A stretch of 36,019 nt of DNA, from the IMG/VR virus record IMGVR_UViG_3300022169_000001, positions 1 to 36,019 of that record. One strand, written 5' to 3'. This stretch comes from a virus. The notes under the pieces are model-generated. The model was not told the DNA's origin, did no database searches, and saw nothing but the letters and a program-made list of their open reading frames with translations. Within the stretch, counting starts at the first letter, position 1; each line of letters opens with the position of its first letter. Made by a program: the position numbers and the translations under genes. Positions 7,454-15,464 of this stretch are shown one piece after another.

Positions 7454-10201
7454 ATGGCACAAGAATATACAGAAGAACAGGCAATGGGTGCTATAAAGAA
7501 TGCTCATGCTGCTGGTGATAATGCTGCTGTTAATGAATGGGCAAACTACCTTGATAACATGAAGGGTATTCCCATAGAGGCTGCTGCCCCAGAACAAGTT
7601 GATCCTAAGCAAGAGCAAGATACATCTTTTGGTAAAGGATTTGTTGAAGGTGAAAGTTGGACTCAACAGGCAGGTGATATTATGGGTGCTGTTACTGGCA
7701 TTCTACCTGAGATTACCTATCGTGATGAGGATGGTTATGGCCTAGGTTACAAATCAACAGAAGAAATATATGGTGAAGGATTTGCTGATGCTTCTTTTGA
7801 TGAAAGACGTAAGATGATAACAGATGAAAGGGCGCGTAAGATAGAAGCAGATTATGGTGACGTTGAAGGGAGTACGTTTGGTAATGTTGCAGGTATGTTG
7901 TTTGATCCCACAACTGCTCTACCTGTAGGTGCTACCTACAAAGGCATGGCTGCTATTGGCGGTGCTATAGGAGGTACTTACTCAGCTACAGACCAGTTAC
8001 TTAATAAGGGTTCTGTTGATCCACTAGAGGCAGGACTACACTCTGTTGCTGGTGCTGTACTGGCTCCTGTTGGTGGGTATGTGTTCAATAAAGTAGGGGC
8101 AAAGCTATCTTCTAGGGCTGCTGTTAAAGGTGCTAACAAAGCAATAGACGATGTAGATACTTATGTCTCACATCATATATCTCTTGGTGCTACACCAGCA
8201 GGAGCTAAAATAATTGCTCTTGAACGTACAGGATTAACTGCTGAGGATGTCCTTAAAGCAGAAGGGTTAGCTAATAGAACAGTAAAAACTCCTACACTAG
8301 AAGAGTCAGTTCAATTGCAAGAGGCTGGTGCTAAAGTTAAAGCTACCAGTGATTGGTTTGAAGGTATCTCTTCTCGTGTAAAAGAACACTCACCAAAGCT
8401 ATGGCAAGTGCTTAGATCATTTGAAGAGAAGCAAGCTGTTGCGTTATCCACAAGAAAGAAAGAGTACATTGATCCTTTTATAAAATCATTACAAGGGTAT
8501 AGTAAGTCAGAGTTGGTTCCTATACACAACCACTTAATGAATAGGAATTTTAAAGCTGCTACAGAACTAATGACTAAGGGTGGTAAAGCTGAGTTATCAA
8601 AACTAAATAAGATGATGAAAGCTGATGGTAAAAAGTTTGAGAAGATAGTAGGTAATAACTACAAAGCCCTTACTAATTACTTCCCTCGTAAGGTTAAAGA
8701 TTTAGATGGTCTACGTGCTGAGTTAGGTAGAAAAAATCCAGCAGCTTTGTCAGGTCTGAACAAGAGAATAGAAGAGATACGGGTGAAGGAAGGTGTCGAG
8801 ACTATTCAAGAAATATCTGAACGGGGAATGACTGAGGCTGTTACAAAAGCAGCTAACATAGCCTACCCTAGAGTTCTAGGTGGTGCTAAGGCTAAACGTA
8901 CTGTTGACGAAGTTCCCCCAGAGTTAATGAAATACTATGAAGACCCTGCTACTTCTCTACTATCGTATGTTGAGTCTTCAACTAGGGCTTTTGGTAAGAC
9001 TGAACTATTGGGTAAAGGGCTTGTACAGAAGAAAGGTGATCCAGCCGCTAAGTTTTACAAGGTACTAGGGGAAGAGAGGAAGAGAGGGCGAATAAGTGAT
9101 ACACAGGTTGATGATCTTAATGCGTTAGTTCGGTCTAGGTTCACTACGGGTGAGCAAGCTATGAACTCCACTCTTAGTACAGTTAAAGATATAGGGTACA
9201 TGGCTACACTAGGCCAGCTAAGATCAGCAGCTACTCAGATAAAAGACTTAGGTACATCAGCTTACTTGCATGGAATAATGCCTACTATCAAAGGGGCTTT
9301 GTCTGTAAGGAGTAACATACTTGATAAGACAGGTCTTGCAGATACTGTGTCAGCAGAGATGGCAACCAACCGAGGTACTGCCAAGGTACTTAACTCAGTG
9401 CTTAAGCTAAGTATGTTCCGCGCTGTTGATAGGTTCGGTAAGCGTACATTACTTGAAGCCTCTAAGATTAAGGGTACTAAGTTAGCCTCTTCACCTAAAG
9501 GCATTGCTGTGCTTAGAAAGAAGTATGGTGAGGCTTATGGTAAAGACTTTGATAATTTAGTTACCAGTTTAAAGAATGGTACTGACGATGAGTTAACAAC
9601 CTTATATAGGTTCCATGAACTTGCTGATACACAGCCCATATCATTACTTGAAATGCCTAAAAGATATTTAGATATGCCTGATGGCAGAATAATCTTTGCT
9701 CTTAAGTCATTTGGTCTTAAGCAGTTAACTCTTTTACATAACGATATAATTAAAAGAGGTAAGGCTGGTGACAAGAAGGGTGCTGCTCTAGCTTTAACTA
9801 AGTATGCTGCTATGATAGGTGTTGCTGGTGGCACAGTCGATGAAGCTAAGGAGGTTATGGCTGGTGGATCATTTGATATTGAAGAGATTCCTGATAAGGT
9901 ACAAGATAACCTACTAGCATTAATCTTCTTAAGTAAGTTTGCTATCGGTGATCTAGGTAAGGGAGATTTCAGTTCTGTTATAGGCGATATAGTAACTCCC
10001 TCACTCGCACCTGTTGAGGCTGGTATTAAAGATTACAATCGGTATAAGGATGGTGTACCCATAGGAGAGAGTGAGCAGCCTGTTAACTTAATCAAGACGT
10101 TCCCAGTCATAGGTAGGATTATTTATGATTTTGCTTTAGGTGGTAAGGAGAAGGATGCAGAAAGGAAACAAGATGAGTTCATGGAAAGATTAAGGGAGTA
10201 A
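7454..10201 (+). CDS. Large internal virion protein (ejectosome core, T7 gp16-position)
   Basis: 915 residues, the largest protein of the genome and the last gene of the rightward unit. The N-terminal 150 residues are acidic and polar. A Gly/Ala-rich hydrophobic stretch (residues 155-210, LPVGATYKGMAAIGGAIGG) may be membrane-active. The remainder is predominantly helical and Lys-rich, with a segment LATKYAAMIGVAGGT-like near residue 790. I see no lytic transglycosylase signature (no ES..N catalytic Glu motif), so cell-wall cutting is not supported. The expected role is to form the channel for DNA ejection with the two preceding gene products. Confidence 0.75.
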   Translation: MAQEYTEEQAMGAIKNAHAAGDNAAVNEWANYLDNMKGIPIEAAAPEQVDPKQEQDTSFGKGFVEGESWTQQAGDIMGAVTGILPEITYRDEDGYGLGYKSTEEIYGEGFADASFDERRKMITDERARKIEADYGDVEGSTFGNVAGMLFDPTTALPVGATYKGMAAIGGAIGGTYSATDQLLNKGSVDPLEAGLHSVAGAVLAPVGGYVFNKVGAKLSSRAAVKGANKAIDDVDTYVSHHISLGATPAGAKIIALERTGLTAEDVLKAEGLANRTVKTPTLEESVQLQEAGAKVKATSDWFEGISSRVKEHSPKLWQVLRSFEEKQAVALSTRKKEYIDPFIKSLQGYSKSELVPIHNHLMNRNFKAATELMTKGGKAELSKLNKMMKADGKKFEKIVGNNYKALTNYFPRKVKDLDGLRAELGRKNPAALSGLNKRIEEIRVKEGVETIQEISERGMTEAVTKAANIAYPRVLGGAKAKRTVDEVPPELMKYYEDPATSLLSYVESSTRAFGKTELLGKGLVQKKGDPAAKFYKVLGEERKRGRISDTQVDDLNALVRSRFTTGEQAMNSTLSTVKDIGYMATLGQLRSAATQIKDLGTSAYLHGIMPTIKGALSVRSNILDKTGLADTVSAEMATNRGTAKVLNSVLKLSMFRAVDRFGKRTLLEASKIKGTKLASSPKGIAVLRKKYGEAYGKDFDNLVTSLKNGTDDELTTLYRFHELADTQPISLLEMPKRYLDMPDGRIIFALKSFGLKQLTLLHNDIIKRGKAGDKKGAALALTKYAAMIGVAGGTVDEAKEVMAGGSFDIEEIPDKVQDNLLALIFLSKFAIGDLGKGDFSSVIGDIVTPSLAPVEAGIKDYNRYKDGVPIGESEQPVNLIKTFPVIGRIIYDFALGGKEKDAERKQDEFMERLRE

Positions 10202-10207
10202 TAAATA

Positions 10208-10227
10208 AGGGGGCAACTAAGCCCCCT
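10208..10227. terminator. Bidirectional terminator between convergent units
   Basis: Inverted repeat AGGGGGC (10208-10214), loop AACTAA, GCCCCCT (10221-10227), with a 7-bp G/C-rich stem. On the minus strand it is followed by TATTTATTA, a T-rich tract. On the plus strand the tract after the stem is ATTAAG, which is weaker. It lies 6 bases after the last late gene and 18 bases after the last early gene, where both units need to end. Confidence 0.8.
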
Positions 10228-10232
10228 ATTAA

Positions 10233-10246
10233 GTTTCCTAGGAAAC
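10233..10246. repeat. Palindrome GTTTCCTAGGAAAC, copy 1
   Basis: A perfect 14-bp palindrome, 16 bp with its flanking A and T. Its first base on the minus strand is the G of the TAG stop of the last leftward gene. It is followed by the convergent terminator. Confidence 0.95.
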
Positions 10247-10443
10247 TATTTCTTCTTCAAGTTATTTCGTTTAGGTTTCTCTTTAAGTGGAGGCAGACCT
10301 TTAACACTTCTCATGATAGTAGACAGTGCAGCCTCAGTTACCTGTACTGTCCTACCACTAGATAGTGATATACTTCTAGCCTCTTCATCAACGAATACTA
10401 CTTGGTTCATATTCAACCAATGAGTGTTTAACTTTACCCACAT
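10246..10443 (-). CDS. Hypothetical protein, last gene of the leftward unit
   Basis: 65 residues starting MWVKLNTHWLNMNQVVFVDEE, a short beta-rich single domain, with a strongly basic tail (KEKPKRNNLKKK). The start overlaps the upstream gene by 10 bases. The pattern W.KL..HWLN...V.FV resembles small one-domain phage proteins of unknown function. The stop codon shares its last base with palindrome copy 1. Confidence 0.65.
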   Translation of the reverse strand: MWVKLNTHWLNMNQVVFVDEEARSISLSSGRTVQVTEAALSTIMRSVKGLPPLKEKPKRNNLKKK

Positions 10444-10703
10444 TTTCCCTCCAACTCAAACTCTATCAGCATATCAACACAGTGCTTGGCTTTAGCCAGA
10501 TCCTGTAATGGTGTACCCTTATCCTGATAACGAGTGACATACTTAATGATTGTATGCTGTAGTGCATTCAACTCGTTAGCCATAGAATACTGCATGGGCT
10601 GTATAGATAGGTTCGTGTAGTGATTACCACCAACCTGAGTCTCACTGGCTAACTTCTCAAAGTCAAACAAAGGTTCTATTCTATCTTCAATCATAACTGT
10701 CAT
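10434..10703 (-). CDS. DUF3310-family protein
   Basis: 89 residues with the signature QVGGNHYTNLSIQPMQYSMA, then IIKYVTRYQDKG and KAKHCVDMLIEFE. These are the core of the phage DUF3310 family, sometimes annotated as a nucleotide kinase-like protein without biochemical proof. A second ATG at 10694 would give 86 residues and avoids an SD that abuts the first ATG; the start is uncertain by three codons. It overlaps both neighbours slightly, consistent with coupled translation. Confidence 0.85.
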   Translation of the reverse strand: MTVMIEDRIEPLFDFEKLASETQVGGNHYTNLSIQPMQYSMANELNALQHTIIKYVTRYQDKGTPLQDLAKAKHCVDMLIEFELEGKCG

Positions 10704-10869
10704 ACCTGTATGGTTCTTCTAGTTTCATCTCTAGGTCGTAGAAGTTTTTTTCAATAACATCCTCAAACCTATAAACTATATCTCCAGATTCTAATTGCAG
10801 TACGTCAACAAGGATAACCTCATCCAACTGCTTCAAGCGATCTTTCAACTCTTCCAAAGTTAGAGCCAT
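10687..10869 (-). CDS. Small conserved phage protein, acidic
   Basis: 60 residues from the ATG at 10869, which has a strong GGAGGA site 5 bases upstream on the minus strand. A longer frame to 11013 lies wholly inside the metallophosphoesterase gene and is rejected. The sequence MALTLEELKDRLKQLDEVIL, then VYRFEDVIEKNF, is a helical acidic protein common beside replication genes of T7-like marine phages. Its function is unknown. It overlaps the preceding gene by 50 bases. Confidence 0.75.
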   Translation of the reverse strand: MALTLEELKDRLKQLDEVILVDVLQLESGDIVYRFEDVIEKNFYDLEMKLEEPYRYDSYD

Positions 10870-11617
10870 AAGTCCTCCGTAGATACGCCATTGATACAGG
10901 CAACTCATCAAAGCTACCATCCTGTACATCATTGAACACCCATAGACCAGACCATGATCCATTAGTCTGAGGGTTAAGGTATGCCTCGTCATGTTGATAG
11001 TAGATACCAGCAAACAGACCTGTCATATTTAAACCATCAGCCCTACGTGCATAGGCTATGTCTCTATCTTGAACATGTCCCATGACACAACTCATGTACT
11101 TCTTCTGTAGAAGTAGCTTGGCAGAAGACACTGGCCTACCCATAACACCAGAGGTAAAGTAGTGACAGTATGCCACACCATCTATGACGATAGGGTCTAA
11201 GAAGTCTTGCACTTCCCATCCTTTAAGATCAAGATCAGCAAAGCTAATCAGACCATCTAGCTTTGAGTCGTGTTCAACAGCACGTTCAATACGATACTCA
11301 TGGTTGCCTAGTAAGAATACCAAGCGAGGATTCCATTGCTTCTTCTTTCCATTTTTAAGACGTAACTGTTCTCGTTTGATAGGTGCTAAGAACATCTTCA
11401 TTGCTTCATTACCTGCTGCAATGTCCTTAGTGTACCGCCTACCTTCAAAACTCTTAGTCCCTACATCATAGCTGCTAAGACTTGGCATGTCCCAATGATC
11501 ACCTAGATGTACGATCACATCAGGTTTCATCTTAACTGCATAGTGTCCAGCCCATGTCATATGGTCATAGTTAGCATCAGGTTTGATCTGAGTATCTGGT
11601 ATAATTAGATGTCTCAT
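10820..11617 (-). CDS. Calcineurin-like metallophosphoesterase
   Basis: 265 residues. Metal-binding motifs of the family are visible in order: D8 in PDTQ, D40-H41 in LGDHWD, N105-H106-E107 in LGNHEY, H152 and G180-H181 in MGHVQD. These set up a two-metal active site that hydrolyses phosphomonoesters or diesters. The phage substrate is unknown; candidates are nucleic acid ends or nucleotides. The start overlaps the HNH gene stop by 4 bases (ATGA). Confidence 0.9.
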   Translation of the reverse strand: MRHLIIPDTQIKPDANYDHMTWAGHYAVKMKPDVIVHLGDHWDMPSLSSYDVGTKSFEGRRYTKDIAAGNEAMKMFLAPIKREQLRLKNGKKKQWNPRLVFLLGNHEYRIERAVEHDSKLDGLISFADLDLKGWEVQDFLDPIVIDGVAYCHYFTSGVMGRPVSSAKLLLQKKYMSCVMGHVQDRDIAYARRADGLNMTGLFAGIYYQHDEAYLNPQTNGSWSGLWVFNDVQDGSFDELPVSMAYLRRTYGSNFGRVERSLEAVG

Positions 11618-12012
11618 TTCTTCTTCCTTTTAGTTCGTTCTTCTCGTTCATCACGGGTCTTAGTTCCATGACAAACATAACATAGAATCTGATACCCATC
11701 TTCCTCTAAGAACATACGAGTGATATAGGTATTCCAATCTATGAATCCTTGTGAAGGATCGACAACAGGGTTAATGTGATCAACAGCAGCATTATTCCTA
11801 CGTCTTGACTGACCCCTAAGAGGTGGCAAAGTAGCAGGGCCGATAGTACCACAACCAGCACATAAGTACCTCCCAGTAGAAACTCTAGCAGATTTCTTAA
11901 CATCAGCTTTGACACCCCATTTACTATGCGCTCCACGTAGAGCAGAGATTATGAAAGACTTGTGTCTAGCTTCTGTCCATCGTCCGTTGTTACGGGTCTT
12001 GGCGGTTGCCAT
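11614..12012 (-). CDS. HNH endonuclease
   Basis: 132 residues. It has a zinc knuckle CAGC (C51, C54), the HNH core VDHINPVVD (D78, H79, N81), the Asn-rich middle and CYVCHGTKT (C111, C114, H115), all of the HNH fold. The N- and C-termini are basic (ending in RTKRKKK), fitting DNA binding. It lies in the position of T7 endonuclease I, so it may resolve branched DNA or degrade host DNA; both are inferences. Its first 64 bases overlap the end of the exonuclease gene in another frame. Confidence 0.85.
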   Translation of the reverse strand: MATAKTRNNGRWTEARHKSFIISALRGAHSKWGVKADVKKSARVSTGRYLCAGCGTIGPATLPPLRGQSRRRNNAAVDHINPVVDPSQGFIDWNTYITRMFLEEDGYQILCYVCHGTKTRDEREERTKRKKK

Positions 12013-12677
12013 ATCTCATCTTCCTCTCTGCGTAGGTGCAGTAGTATTCCATTTTCAATCGCACGTTCTTCACTGCCTAGTTCTTCAACACAGGTGTCGT
12101 ACATTTCTAACTCAGTCTTACCTTCCAATAGCTTTGCAGCTTTCTTAGGGCCAATGCCATGAACACCTTTGATGTTGTCAGCAGTATCACCTACTAGGAA
12201 TTGCATATAGAAATTATACACAGCCTCCTCCTTGGTAATGTAAAAGAGTTCCTTCTTAACGAAGTTGTAATGTCCACACACAAGCTGATAGAAGTCCTTG
12301 TCTAGTGAAACGATTATTGCTTCTGGGTTCTGTGTTGCTCTGATAGCAATCCTATCATCTGTCTCTTCACCTTGAGTGACGACTGCACCATGCTCCTCTA
12401 CTAGGTAGTCCCGTAGAGTAGCAATGTGCGAAGGTTTATTACTTGACTTTCTATTACCCTTATACTCAGCAGTAACAGCATAGTCATGACGGAAGTTATC
12501 TGGGCCAGTTAGGTACAGTTCAACTTCATGTTCCTCATCGTCAGAGTCCATCACTAAATCTTCAATGATGGTTGTGAGGTAGTTGCTCATAGTCTTACAA
12601 GCAACCTCCTCACTCTCATCCTCACAGGCGAAGCCGATACGATAACAGAATATATCAGCGTCTATGAGAAGTAACAT
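11949..12677 (-). CDS. 5'-3' exonuclease (FEN/T7 gp6-like)
   Basis: 242 residues. Acidic metal ligands of the flap endonuclease family are present: D6 and D8 (LIDADIF), D107-D108 (EETDDRIA), D126 and D128 (SLDKDF), D164 and D167 (GDTADN). A helix-3-turn-helix follows with NIKGVHGIGPKKAAKLL. It would remove RNA primers and degrade host DNA to nucleotides. It starts directly at the SSB stop codon (TAG then ATG), and its 3' end overlaps the HNH gene by 64 bases. Confidence 0.92.
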   Translation of the reverse strand: MLLLIDADIFCYRIGFACEDESEEVACKTMSNYLTTIIEDLVMDSDDEEHEVELYLTGPDNFRHDYAVTAEYKGNRKSSNKPSHIATLRDYLVEEHGAVVTQGEETDDRIAIRATQNPEAIIVSLDKDFYQLVCGHYNFVKKELFYITKEEAVYNFYMQFLVGDTADNIKGVHGIGPKKAAKLLEGKTELEMYDTCVEELGSEERAIENGILLHLRREEDEIWQPPRPVTTDDGQKLDTSLS

Positions 12678-13088
12678 CTATAACTCTGGTACATCGTCAA
12701 AGGCTGCATCGTCCTTGGTGAAGACAACGAGATCATCGACACGCGCCTTGGATAAACCAACACCAACACCTGTCTTACCCTTGAAGTTATAGTCGTAAGG
12801 CTTAATAATAAACGTACACTTACTACCATTGCCTACTGGATTCTCCATCTTAAAGCCATCAGCATCCTCTACGCGAGGTGCAAACTTAGAAGACTTAGCA
12901 GTTACAAAGTAACCACGATCATCACCCTTGTTCTTAACACTGATGCCCATACCCTCCAAGCGATCTACTTGTTCCTCAGATAGCTGACTCACATCAACTT
13001 GATACTTGTCTGACATTTCATTCTTCTCTAGGAATGAGAACCAGAAAGCGGTGGCTTGGATCTTTACTACTTCATTTAGATTTTGCAT
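12678..13088 (-). CDS. Single-stranded DNA-binding protein (T7 gp2.5-like)
   Basis: 136 residues. The pattern VKIQATAFWFSFLEKNEMSDKY, then LSEEQVDRLEGMGI, then VGNGSKCTFIIKPYDYNFKG matches the OB-fold SSB of T7-like phages. The acidic C-terminus (DDAAFDDVPEL) ends like gp2.5 tails that contact polymerase and helicase. It lies between polymerase and exonuclease. A possible weak promoter and palindrome copy 2 precede it, and AAGGA about 10 bases upstream acts as the ribosome-binding site. Confidence 0.88.
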   Translation of the reverse strand: MQNLNEVVKIQATAFWFSFLEKNEMSDKYQVDVSQLSEEQVDRLEGMGISVKNKGDDRGYFVTAKSSKFAPRVEDADGFKMENPVGNGSKCTFIIKPYDYNFKGKTGVGVGLSKARVDDLVVFTKDDAAFDDVPEL

Positions 13089-13137
13089 GGATTTTAATTC
13101 CTTAATAATTTAAAAGTACACTAGACCTAATTGCAAA

Positions 13138-13151
13138 GTTTCCTAGGAAAC
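13138..13151. repeat. Palindrome GTTTCCTAGGAAAC, copy 2
   Basis: It lies 1 base after the polymerase stop codon and 50 bases before the SSB start, on the leftward transcript. The sequence is identical to the other copies. The next bases on the minus strand are TTTGC rather than the usual ATTGG. Confidence 0.95.
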
Positions 13152-13152
13152 T

Positions 13153-14838
13153 CTAGTGTGTTTCTGCCCAAGTGGAACCAACCTTGTAGTCACCATCTAA
13201 TGGACAATTCATATCGAACCACTCACCAGCTTCTTTGATAGCGAGTCTACCTAACTCACCTACCTCATTGGCATAGCGTTCAGTGGTTTCTATCTGCCAC
13301 TCATCATGTACATTAGCAACTATCTTAAACCATACCCTGCGCTTATTTAGTTTCTCATGTAGTATGACCAGTGCTTTCTTCATTACTACAGCACCTGCTG
13401 ATTGCAATAAAAAATTCAAAGCTGAATGCTCTGACTCGACACGCAACCTTCTGCCGTCCAGCCCCTGTAGTGTACCATTAGTACGCATAGCAGTCAACAC
13501 CTTCTTCTTTAGCCTAGCATAGGCAGGTAGATTACTCATGAACTTATCGACTAGCTGCTTACCTTTATGGGATGAGCCTCCAGCGATCTGTCCTATCTTT
13601 GCACTACCTCCACCATAAATCAGAGCGTACACAAAAGTCTTCGCCTGATCTCTAGTTTCTAAGCCAGCCATCTTCTGATTGTAGGTATGTATATCTCCTT
13701 CTAATAATTGTTTAGTATAAGCCTTATCATTCATGTAGTGGGCAAGCATTCTCAATTCTAAACCAGAAGCGTCTATGCCAACCAACACATTACCTTCATC
13801 AACAATCCAACAGGCACGACAGTCAGTGCCATACCATGAGTCTCTGCCCCATAGTAACTCACCTGTCTTCTTGTCATGCTTACTAGCTGGTACTTGTGCC
13901 ATGTTAGGTGTCTGATGTGTCATACGTCCAGAGACAGCACCATTAGTTATCACACGCCCATGCACACGACCATCATCAGCCACTGCATTAACCCAGTTAT
14001 CTATCTGACCTACTCGTTTCTGTAAGGTTAGGTACTCACCTATAAGCCTTGCTTCTGGTAGATCAATGGATGCTAAGGTCTTCTCGTTAACAATGATGTT
14101 ACCCTTCTCAGTCTGGTCTTTAAATACTATTCCTTTTCCTTGGAGGCGTGAGGCAATTTGCTTTCTGCTTCCGAGGTTAAAGACTGTGACTTTATCCTTG
14201 AGTTTCTTTCCTGTCTTTTCCGAGACTCGTTCCTCCACCAAGGGAGGGAAGACTTCTTGGACTTCTCTTTCAAGGACATTCATACGCTCCATGAGGTTAG
14301 TTAATAACTCGTTAGCCCTACCTATGTCTAACTTAAAACCATTTCTCTCTTGCTCAGATGTTATAACTGCTACTTCATGCTCAAGCTGTATACTCTCATC
14401 AGAGAAACCATCCTTACTTAGGGCGGTAGTTAGATACTCTTCTAACTTAACTGTGAGTGATACGTCACGCTTACAGTACGTGATCATTTCCTCTGATAGA
14501 CCACCATCATAATCATGAAAGTCAATCTTAGAATAACCAAGACGTTCTCCCCATGCTTCTAATGAGTGCCCACCTGATAGCCTAGGATTCCATAGCCTTG
14601 ACATTAGCAGTGTGTCCCTTAACTTATTATCAGGGATTACTAGATCCCATAGTTCTTTAAGTTTAGGTGCATCAAAGTTGACAATGTTATGTCCAACGAA
14701 TACCTGATCTCGTGAACATTTGTCTACTATCTGCATTGAGTTCCGTAATACGCTTACTCTTTTCTCTCCTGATATGTTCAAACCACAGCACCATATGTGA
14801 TCCATAGCCATAGTTGTTTCTATATCTAATGTTATCAT
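13153..14838 (-). CDS. Family A DNA polymerase with 3'-5' exonuclease domain
   Basis: 561 residues, compact compared with T7 gp5 (704). The exonuclease domain has D5 and E7 (LDIET), D56 (HNIVNFD) and D125 (YCKRD). Polymerase motif A is VLVGIDASGLELRMLAHY (D356), motif B is RDQAKTFVYALIYGGG (R396, K400, Y404, Y408) and motif C is VHDEW (H511, D512, E513). The residue equivalent to E. coli Phe762 is Tyr404, the T7-like state associated with fast, virulent replication in published phage surveys. No frameshift or intein is seen. A short overlapping frame at 14687-14881 is not credited. Confidence 0.96.
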   Translation of the reverse strand: MITLDIETTMAMDHIWCCGLNISGEKRVSVLRNSMQIVDKCSRDQVFVGHNIVNFDAPKLKELWDLVIPDNKLRDTLLMSRLWNPRLSGGHSLEAWGERLGYSKIDFHDYDGGLSEEMITYCKRDVSLTVKLEEYLTTALSKDGFSDESIQLEHEVAVITSEQERNGFKLDIGRANELLTNLMERMNVLEREVQEVFPPLVEERVSEKTGKKLKDKVTVFNLGSRKQIASRLQGKGIVFKDQTEKGNIIVNEKTLASIDLPEARLIGEYLTLQKRVGQIDNWVNAVADDGRVHGRVITNGAVSGRMTHQTPNMAQVPASKHDKKTGELLWGRDSWYGTDCRACWIVDEGNVLVGIDASGLELRMLAHYMNDKAYTKQLLEGDIHTYNQKMAGLETRDQAKTFVYALIYGGGSAKIGQIAGGSSHKGKQLVDKFMSNLPAYARLKKKVLTAMRTNGTLQGLDGRRLRVESEHSALNFLLQSAGAVVMKKALVILHEKLNKRRVWFKIVANVHDEWQIETTERYANEVGELGRLAIKEAGEWFDMNCPLDGDYKVGSTWAETH

Positions 14839-14877
14839 TGTCTTCTATTCTCCCTAGTACATAGTTGCCTATCTTAC

Positions 14878-15165
14878 TCATTCATCACCTCTCGCATGAG
14901 TCTGAACACGACTCCTAAAGAATCCTTCATGGCTAGGAGATTCCTTCATAAACTTTCTAGCATAGAAGGGACTCCAGTTATTATTTATTTTAAACTCACC
15001 ACCAGAATCAATAACCGTTTCCCACCTCAAGGCATGGAAGACAGCCCTAGAACTGTAGTGCTTACGAACAGCCATTGCTTTCAATGCAAACCTTTTGAAG
15101 CCCTCATATATTTCGGGATGTTCGCTATCAAACTCATTGAAATTCGCATCAGTATACTTAGTCAT
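14878..15165 (-). CDS. Conserved phage protein of replication module, unknown function
   Basis: 95 residues, overlapping the upstream gene by 4 bases (ATGA). Features are FNEFDSEHPEIYEGFKRFAL, SSRAVFHALRWET, then FKINNNWSPFYARKFM and GFFRSRVQTHA. This motif set recurs in many phages and some bacterial ORFs, often beside replication genes, without an assigned function. It may be a DNA-binding or nuclease-accessory protein. Forty bases later the polymerase begins. Confidence 0.8.
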   Translation of the reverse strand: MTKYTDANFNEFDSEHPEIYEGFKRFALKAMAVRKHYSSRAVFHALRWETVIDSGGEFKINNNWSPFYARKFMKESPSHEGFFRSRVQTHARGDE

Positions 15166-15464
15166 ACGTATTCTCCTTGTTGTACTTTCTTATAGAAATA
15201 CTCAGGGCCGCGTGAACTATACCACTTATCTACTGCATTAGTTCTCCACTTACCTGTAGCTACGATGTACGTGAACTCATTATCAATAACTAAGTTACGT
15301 CCGTACCCTTGGTCTAACACCTCAGCACCTAGCTCATCGAACTCTATCAACACACCCACTCGCTTGAGTGCTACCTTGATAGCTTGTCTAGCTGATGGAT
15401 CATTGCTGTTACCTAACAGGTGCATGAGATCGTCACGCTTACTTACCAGTTCATCATATGTCAT
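15162..15464 (-). CDS. Hypothetical protein, replication module
   Basis: 100 residues, coupled at both ends by 4-base overlaps with the primase-helicase and the next gene. A helical N-terminus (YDELVSKRDDLMHLL, then ARQAIKVALKRVGVLIEFDE) precedes a beta-rich C-terminal half with several aromatic residues (WYSSRGPEYFYKK). No family was recognised. It sits between two replication enzymes and is translated with them. Confidence 0.7.
   Translation of the reverse strand: MTYDELVSKRDDLMHLLGNSNDPSARQAIKVALKRVGVLIEFDELGAEVLDQGYGRNLVIDNEFTYIVATGKWRTNAVDKWYSSRGPEYFYKKVQQGEYV

Noticed and set aside
7454-10201. Lytic transglycosylase domain in the large internal virion protein
   Set aside because: T7 gp16 has one, but I could not find the catalytic ES motif and its following signature here.
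12437-12470. TTGACT in the exonuclease gene as a rightward promoter
   Set aside because: No acceptable -10 at 16-18 bp and it would run against the coding direction.
14687-14881. 64-codon frame (MSKIGNYVLGRIEDNDN) overlapping the polymerase start
   Set aside because: It starts in an ATGA overlap, so a leader peptide is possible. But most of it lies in the polymerase exonuclease domain in another frame, and the sequence looks random.
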